From Pseudomonas lalkuanensis (GTDB lineage: Bacteria; Pseudomonadota; Gammaproteobacteria; Pseudomonadales; Pseudomonadaceae), in assembly GCF_008807375.1 (NCBI RefSeq), contig NZ_CP043311.1:5684001-5748000 (forward strand): a stretch of 64,000 bases of DNA. Reading direction: 5' to 3'. Positions within the stretch are counted from its first letter, which is position 1; the number at the start of each line of letters is the position of its first letter. A model generated the notes under the pieces. That model did no database searches and was not told the DNA's origin. It saw nothing but the letters and a program-made list of their open reading frames with translations. Positions 1 to 9,000 of the stretch are shown piece after piece. The position numbers and the translations under genes were made by a program.

Positions 1-3000
1 CGTGCCACTCTGGGCCAGTTGGTTGCCGGCGAAGTTGCCGACGCCTTCCAGCGTCCCCAGATCGACGTTATTGACCTTGTCCGTGAAGGTGTTGGTCTGG
101 GTCCCGAACAACTTGTCGAAGAGGCTTGAGGTCAGCCCCGCCGTGGCGCCGGCCACGACGTAATCCTTCAGGCTCTCTTTGGAGGTGACGTCCTTGAACA
201 CGGCGCCCAGATCGCCCTGGTTGTTGATGACGCTGACGCTGCCCTTGGTCGCGGCAGTGGCCGCGACCGCTCCGACTATCGCACCGCCCGTGCCTCCCCC
301 TACAGCCGCGCCGGCCGCCGGCCCCACGGTCGCCGCCATAACAATGGCAATCGCCAGTTGCGCCCCAGCGCCCAACCCGGAATGGCTGTACTTGAAGGAG
401 TCGTGAATCTCCTTCACCCGCTGCCAGTCCACATCCCCGCGCTGTTCCAGCTCCTTGATCCAGGCCAGGTTCGGATCGGCCTGGACCATGGCGTCGATGG
501 TCTGGCTGACCGTCTGCTGGTCGATGTGCTTGAGGTCGATCTTCAGGCCGTCAACGGCCTGGATGATGAGGTCGCCTTGGGCGACGAGCTCGCTTTGGCG
601 CACCGTCTCGTCGGTGGTGCCCTTGCCTTTCATGGAGGTCCAGGCGAGGTCACTTTTGCTCTTCTCGTGGCTCTCCTGGTGCAGGTCTTTCACTGCTTCG
701 AAGGCAATCACACCGCCGCTGTCCAGGGTGAGGTCAGCGCCGGATTCCAGCTTGGCCTTCTGGTAGCGCTGGTCGCCTTCGCTGACCAGGGTGAGGTCAC
801 CGCCGCTGATGATTTCGCTACCGATGTTGCGTACGTCGGTGACGTCGTCGCGCTGGGTTTTCTTGCTGCCGAAGCTGCCCTTGTTCTTCTTGTCGTACAG
901 CGAGTAGTCGCTGTCTTCGGCCGCCAGCAAGCTGAGGTCATTGCCGGCGTAGAGGTAGGCTTCATCGCCTGCTTCGAGGCGGCTGGCGGTAATGCTCAGG
1001 TCGTTGCCGCTGACCAGGCTCAGGCCACCACCGGCGGTGATTTCACTGCCCTGCTGGCGGACCTGGTCGTTCTGGATATCGAGCTTCTTGCCACCCCCCT
1101 TGTAGTGGTACTCGTAGTGGCTTTCGTTAGCGGCTGAGGCGATATCGAGATCACGCCCGGCGGCCAGGTCGACATCGCCACCGACGCCGACACGACTGGC
1201 AATGACCGCCAGATCGCGGCCGGCTTCGATCTTGAGGTCGCCACCAATCTGCACCTCGCTGCGATGCTGGGTGATGTCGGTTTCAGTCCAGCGCGACTTC
1301 TTGGCATGGCCTTCGGCGGTATCCACCTCGGTGGCGGAGGCGATGAGCAGATCGCGCCCCGCACTCAGGCTGGCATTACCGCCGGCACTCAGCACGCTGC
1401 CAATGTTGGCGAGGTCGCGTCCGGCCGAGAGGCTGAGATTGTTGCCCGCCTCGATTCGGGCAGCGTTGTCCATGACGCTGTCTTGACGCGTACTGGGCCC
1501 GGCATGCAGCAGGGAGCCCTGGCTACGCTCATTGATGATGTCTCCCGTGAGCGCCGTTGCGCTGACATCGCGCCCGGAGATGATGCCGCCCTGGGCGTTG
1601 CGGATGCTGTCTGTAGCCAGCAGATCGAGGCGGTTGCCCGCTTCGATCAGGCCACCGTTGATGATGTTGCCGGCGGTGGCGCTGAGGTTGTTGCTGGCCC
1701 GCAGGGTGCCCTGGTTGCTCAGCTCACCACCGGAGATCAGCACCACGACCTTGCCCTGGATGAGCGCGCCGTTGGGGGCGAGGCGGTTGTTGGCCTGGGC
1801 CAGGTAAAGCACAGGGACCAGCACCTTCTCGCCATTCACCTCGTGCTCTTCGAGCCAGACGATGTCGTGGGTCAGGGCCGCCACCTGGGCGGCAGAGAGG
1901 CTCACGCCGACGCTGAGGCCAAGCTGCTGCTTGCTGGCAACGGCGTTGTCCATCAGGTAGCGGAACATCGCTTCGTCAGAGGTGAGGCCATCGAGGAAGC
2001 GCTGGCCGGTGCGGGCGGCGATGGCCTCGCGCACCAGGCGCTGTTCGTAGAGGCCATCGCCTAGGCGTTTCTGTGCCTGGTCCGGGTCGTAGCCGAGATT
2101 GCCGAGCAGGTAGTCGGAGCTGAGGAATTGCTTGAGGCTAGTGAGCTCCGGGTTGGTTTCGACCAGGTACTTGTGAGGTTTAGATTGACCACTGGTGGCC
2201 GGCAGCCCCTGGACGCGATCTACAGTCTGGGTGGGTGGATTGCTGGTGCCGCCCGGCACACCGGTGACGGCATCACCCTGGGAGGGAGTGCCGGTCACGT
2301 CAGTCCGCTCGGGTACTACGACGCCGGTGGACGCGCCACCCGTCTCCACGCGGATGGTTCCTACGTTGACACCTTCGATGAGCAGGCGGTTACCCAACTC
2401 CATCTGGCCGGTACCGATGCGTGCCGGTCCCCGCTCGTCGATCTGGGCATGGCGCGCTTGGGTGTCAGTCAGGTCGCGCTCACGCTGGGCGAGGCCGATG
2501 CTGCCACCGGCAATGTTCCAGCTCTGCGGCCCCTGGTCGGCCAGGGTCGCGTCGGTATCACTGGCGGCGATGCTGCTCAGGCGGAACAGGCCATTCTGTT
2601 CACTGGGGATGCTGAAACCAGGGAGGGTCAGGGGGTTGACCTGCTGCTGGGCCAGATCCGGTGGTAACTGGGCCTTGATCTGAACGACCGTGCCGCCCGT
2701 GCCAGAACCGACCGAGGTGTCGGAGACCTTGTTGCTACCGCCCGCATGGGTGACGTTACTACGGCTGACGCCATTACCCAGGCTGCTGGACGCATTGATG
2801 GAAACGTTGCCGCCTGCCTGGACGATGGCGTTCGCCGCAACGCCGCTGTTGATAGTGGTCTCGGAAGAACTGGCCAGGATGTAGCTGTAAAAGCGATCCG
2901 GTATGCCGTGCTCAAAGCTCGGATTGAAGTTCGGATTGGGAGTACTGGTTACCTGCTGATCGGTACGGAGGATGATCTCGACTGGATCCCGGCCTCCAAT

Positions 3001-6000
3001 CTTCTTCGTGTACTGATGCACGTACTTCGAGTTGTAGTGGTTGTACTCCGCCAATTGCCCGTTGATGAGTCCGTAGAACACCGATGAAGGCTCGGTATCG
3101 TCGGTTTTACGGAATGTGCGTGAGCGGACGATGCTCTCCGTTGCGGCGCCTTCATTGTTGAAAGTCCCGGTGTTGATCGTAATGTTGCCGGCGGCCGAAA
3201 CCAGGCTGTGTTGGTTGTTGAAGTTGCTGGAAGAGACGCTGAGGTTGTTGCCTGCTGCAATGGTCGAGGCTGCGGAGTCGGCAGTCACGGTCCGCTCGAT
3301 TTCTTCGTTGACGAAGTAATCGAGGTCGTAATGCCGCCCCTTGCAGTCGTAGCAGTGGAAAGTGATGGAGCCTGCAACCAGTCGCTCGGATACAGAGAAG
3401 AAATCCTTGCGGTTGATGATGCTGGCAGCTGCCAGACTCATGTCCCCGGCGCTCTCGATTGTCGCGGAGATGTTTTCCAGCAGGGTGCTGTAGCCGCCAG
3501 CATCGTTGGCCGCGATGCTCAGTGCGCCCAGGCTGTACACATCCGCGTAGCGGTTGGTGAAGTTGCCCACCCGCAGCGCCATGTCCCCGCCACCGAAGAT
3601 CAGGCCGTTCTGGTTGAGCAGGTTCGGCGTTACCAGGCGCAGTTGCTGCGCGCTACCCAGCGTCCCGTAGTTGTTCAGTGCCCCTGCGCTGACGGTGAGC
3701 CCGCCGGCGGAGGTGATGACGCCGCTGTTGTCCAGCTGACCGACCACGGCAATGCTGGTGTTGCCGCCGCCGGTGATGCGACCGGGTGTGGGCAGGGTCA
3801 GTTGGGTGGCGCTCAGGTCGAGGTCGCCCAGGCTGGTCACGCGCCCGCTGCCGCCGTAGATGCCGCTGAGGTTGAGGCTGAGCGTGCCGTCGCTGGCGAT
3901 CAGGCCATCGTTGGTCCAGTTGTCGCCGCTGCCGGTAAAGGCCTTGCCAGCCAGCAGTTGGCCGCTGGCTGTCTGGTGGAACTGACCGACGTTCACCGTC
4001 AGGCGCCCGGCCTGGATGGCGGTGCTGTTGGTCCAGCTGTCGGCGTTGAGGGTCAGGCCGCCATTGGTGACGATGCTGCCGCCAGCGTGGACCACATTGG
4101 GCAGGGAGATGTCGAAGGCGCCGCTGCCAACATGGAGCAGCTTGCCGCCCGCATTCTGGAAGCTCCCCGCGGCCAGGCCGAAGTCGGTGTTGGCGGTTTC
4201 CAGGATGCCGCTACGGTTATCCAGCGAACCCTGCACGTTCAACTGGGTGCGACCGCTGCCGCCCAGGGCGCGCAGCTGCCCGCCCTGGTTGTCCAGTGAG
4301 GCAGCCCCCAGGGTCAGGCTGGTGTCGCTCTCGATGATGCCGTGCTGGTTGTTCAGGGCACCGGCCAAGCTGAAATCAATGCTTTGGGCGGCAATTTGCC
4401 CGGCGTTGGTGAGGCTGTTGCCAGTGACCTGGAGCAGTTGCTTGGCATAGAGGCCGCCTTGGCTGTTATCCAGGCTGGTGGTGACCAGCAGCGCATTACC
4501 CGCCACTGCCGAGAGATGCCCGCCCTGGTTGACCACGGCGCTGGCCGCCAGGTCCAGGGATTGGCCCTGGACCGTACCGCCCTTGCCACCGTGGCTGCCA
4601 TTGTTCAGCCAGCCGCCGAGACGGGCCTTGATCCAGCCCTGCAGGCTGGCCAGGGTTCCGTCCCGGTTGTCCAGGTTGCTGGCGGCGATATCCAGGTTGC
4701 CCGCCTGGCTGAGTGCTTGCCCACCCAGGTTGGAGAAGTCTCCGGTGACGATTGCAAGGTCGCCCTGGGCCTGGATGGCACCCTGGCTGTTACCCAGGCT
4801 GGCGGACTCAATATGCACGCCAGCATCGCGGCTGTAGATGAGACCGTCATTGTCGTTCAGCACTGCGCCGGTCGTGCTCAGCAGCAAGGTGCCATTGGCC
4901 GCGAGGGTGCCGCGATTGCGGTTGTCCAGGTTGCCGCTGTTGAGGGTGAGCGCACCCTGGCTGACGATCTGGCCGCCCTGGTTGTCGACCCGGGTTGCGC
5001 GCTGCACCAGCAGCGGCCCCACACTGGCCAGTTGGCCGTTGGCGTTGCCGAGGGTGCCGAGCAGGTCCAGGGTGACAGCGCCATTGCCGACCAATGTGCC
5101 GCTACTGTTATCGAGGTCGGTTGCGCCCAGATCCAGCGCCTGTTGCGCCTGGAGGCTGCCGGCGGTGTTGTTCAGGGTGGTGGCCTTCAGGGTCAGCGTG
5201 GCGCCGCTGTCGATCTGCCCGCCCGCGCTGTTGTTCAGACTCCCGGCGACGTCCAGTTGCTGGTCGCCCCCGCTGGAGAGAATGCCTTTGCCGCTGTTGT
5301 CCAGGCTGGCCGTCTTGACGTTCAGTCGGCCCTGACTAGCCAGGGCGCCTTCACCGCTGTTCTGCAGGGCGCCCCTGAGGTCGACTGTCAAATTGCCGCT
5401 GCGGCTGGAGAGGGTGCCGAGGTTGCGGTTGTCGAGGCTTTGGCCACTGACGCTGAGGCCCTGCCATCCCGAGAGCAAACCACCGTGGTTGTTCAGAGCC
5501 GCACCAGCCAGACCGAGCTGACCGCTGCTGAACAGCTTGCCGCCGCTGTTGTCGAGATTGCGCAGGGCAAGCGTGAAGCCTTGGCTGCTGCTGATCTCGC
5601 CATTCTGGTTGGCCAGATCACGCAGGCGCGAGAGGCTGAGCGGCCCTTGGGCGAGAATCAGGCCGCCCTGGTTGTCGAGGTCGCCGCCCTTCAGGTCGAG
5701 GCTGAGCCCGGATGCGCCGATCAACCGGCCCTGGTGCTGGATGAACTGGTCAAGAACGAGGTTCAGCGCGCCCTTGGCAGAGACTTCGCCACCGCCGCTG
5801 GAATCCAGCCTGCCTGCCTGTAGGTCGAGCCCGCCCTGACTGTTGATCAGGCCGCCATTGCGGTTGTCGATGCCTTGGGCGCGCAGGTCGAGGGCGCTAC
5901 CGGCCAGCAGGTAACCGCCTCGGTTGTCGAGGGTGCCGGCATTCAGCCTGAGCTGCTGGGTCGCATTGATCAGTCCCTTGTCGTCGTTGACGAGGGTGCC

Positions 6001-9000
6001 GCTGGCATCTATCCGAGTATCGCTACGGCTGGTCAGGGTTCCGCCGCTGTTGGTCAGGCTGGCGGCGCGAATGTCGAGCTGCGAGCCGACGATCAGGCCC
6101 TTGAGGTTGGCCAGTACCTGGTCGAGGCGCAGGGTCAGGGCCTGGACGCTGAGCAGTTTGCCACTGGTGTTGTCCAGGCTGCGTGCGGCCAGGGTGAAGG
6201 CCTGCTGGCTGGAGATTTCTCCGGCCTGGTTGTTCACGTTGCCCAGGTTTTTCAGCAGCAGTTGGTCGGGGGCGTTGATCAGGCCCTGACGGTTGTCGAG
6301 GTCGCCACCCTGGAGGTCGAGGCTGAGGCTGGCATTGCTGAAGAGCTGGCCCCCCTGCTGCTCCAGGCGGGTGACGCTGGCGCTGAGCGCGCTGTCGCTG
6401 CCGATGCGACCGCCGTTGTTGATAAGCTTCCCGCTGGTCAGGGTCAGGGTGTCGGCGCTGATCAGTTGCCCCTGACTGTTGTCGAGTTCGCCGGTGGTGA
6501 GCTGAGTCTGGCCCTTGGCGGACAACGCGCCCTGGCGGTTGCTCAGGCTGGCGCTGGACAAAAGCAGGGGGCCATCAGTCACCAATTGACCGCTGTCATT
6601 GCCGAGCGCGCCACGGCTGGTGATTGCCATGGCGCCTGCACTGGACAAGCTGCCAGCGTTGTTGTCGAGGCTGCCGGCACTGAGCTCGAGGCGACCTTCG
6701 CTACTGATCAGGCCCCGGCCGTTGCTCAGTGCGCCCTGCAGCGCGATATCCACGGTTTGCAGGCTGATCAGGCGGCCGCCGCTGTTGTCCAGGCTCAGGC
6801 CGTCGAGTTCGAAGCCGGTCTTGCCGGAGATCAGGCCCTTGCTGCGGTTGATCACGCGATCGACGGCAAGGCCCAGGCGAGTGCCGGCCAACAGGCGGCC
6901 TTCGTCGCTATTGTCGAGCTGCCGACCGCTGATCTGGACGGTCTCCTGGCTGGAGAACTCGCCGGCGCGGTTGTCGATGTCGTCGATGTCGAGTGTCAGG
7001 CCCTTGGCGGCGCTGACCAGACCTTCGCCACGGTTGTCGAGGCGCTGGCCTTCGAGGCGCATGCCGCCCTGGGCGATCAGCAAGCCACCACGCTGGTCGA
7101 GGCTGCCCACGGCGGCGAGGACGTCGCCCTTGCTGGCGATCTCGCCGGCGCGGTTGTCCAGGCTGGCCGCCTCCAGGTCGAGCTTGCCGTTAGCCGAAAC
7201 GATGCCGCCCTGGTTGGCGAAATGACCGGCCACTACCAGGCTTAGCGGGTCGCGGCTGTCGATCAGGCCCCCGGTGTTGTCCAGGCTGGCCGCGCGAACG
7301 TCTAGCCCCTTCGCGGCGATTGCGCCCTTGGCATTGTCCAGGGCCTGGGCGATGCGCAGCACCAGCGCCTGATTGCTGAGCAGCTTGCCGCCGCTGTTGT
7401 CGAGTTGCTGGGCCGCCAGGGTAAAACCCTGCTGGCTGGAGATTTCGCCGCCCCGGTTGCTGACCTGCGCCAGGTTGCGCAGCAGGAGCTGACCTGGACT
7501 GTTGATCAGGCCACCGTTGTCGTTGTTCAACAGGCCCTGTTGCAGGTCGAGGTCGAGGTCGGCCTTGCTGAACAGTTCGCCGCCATCGTGCTGGTCCAGG
7601 GCGGTGACCTTGGCGGTCAGGCTCTGGCCGGCAGCAATGCGGCCATTGGCGCTGTTGTCGACCTGGCCGGCATCCAGGTCCAGGGTGCCGGCGGTGGTGA
7701 GCTGGCCGCCCTGGCGGTTGTTCAACGCCCCGGTATCGATACGTGCGTTGCCCTTGGCGCTGAGGACTCCCGCCTCGCTGTTGTCGAGGTTGGCGCTGGC
7801 CACAGCGAGGTTGCCGTCGCTGACGATGGAGCCGCCCTTGTTGTCCAGCTGGGCAGCGCTGACCAGCCCGAGATCAGCGGCGCTGGAGAGGACGCCCCCC
7901 TGGTTGTCGATCCGGCTGGCCTGGAGCGCCAGCGTGCCCTCACTGCTGATCAGGCCCTGGCGATTGACCAGTTCGCCTTCCAGCCCGCCGACCTTGGGCG
8001 CCAGGGCAATGACCAGGGACGTGGCGCTGCCCAGAGTGCCACCGCTGTTGTCCAGGCGGTGGACGTCGACGCTGGTGGCCTGACGGCCGAAGATCAGCCC
8101 CTTTGTCTGGTTGATCAGGCGATCCACGGCAAGGGCCAGCTGGTTGCCGGCCAACAGCTTGCCGCCGCTGTTGTCGAGACGCTGACCGACAAGGCTGACG
8201 CGAGCCTGGCTGGACAGCTCGCCGCCACGGTTGTCGATTTCGCCAACCTGGAGTTTCAGCGCTTTCGTGCTGCCCACCAGGCCGCCCTGCCGGTTGTCCA
8301 GGCTACGGGCGCGAAGTTGGAGTGATCCCTGGGCGACCAGTTCACCTCCGTGCTGCGCCAGGGTCCCGAGCGTCGCGCGCAGGTCGCCCTGGCTGGCGAT
8401 ACGGCCCTGAGCGTTCTGTACCTCCTCGGCCTCAAGAGACAGCGGACCGGAGGCAGTGATGCGGCCACTCTGGTTGTCCAGCTGATCCGTGTGGAGCACC
8501 AGCGGCCCGTTCGCCGCAAGCCTGCCACTGCCATTGTTCAGCTGGTTGGTGTCAATCGCGACCGAACCCTGGCCACTGACCTGGCCAGCGCGGTTATCCA
8601 GCCGATTGGCCTGAATCGCCATGGAGCCCTGTGCCAGCAGTCGTCCTTGCTCATGGTTGTCGAACTGGCCGCTGACCCGAGCGTTCAGCGCTCCCTCCGC
8701 CACCAGTGTGCCCCGACGGTTGTCGACGCTTGCAGCCTGCAGTTCGAGGTCGTGCCCAGCGCCGAGCGTGCCTCCCTGGTTATCCAGGGCCCCGCTCAGG
8801 GACACCACCAGGCCGTTGTCGCCCAGCAGGTCGCCGCCCTGGTTATCCAGGCTGGCGGCTTCCAGCCGGGTGACACCACCGCTGGAGATTTCACCGCTAC
8901 GGTTGCCTACCTGGCTGCCAACCCTCAACAGCAGGTCGCCGGTGCCGGTCAGCAGACCACCGCCGTTATCCAGGGAGGCGCTGCGAACATCGAGTGCAGC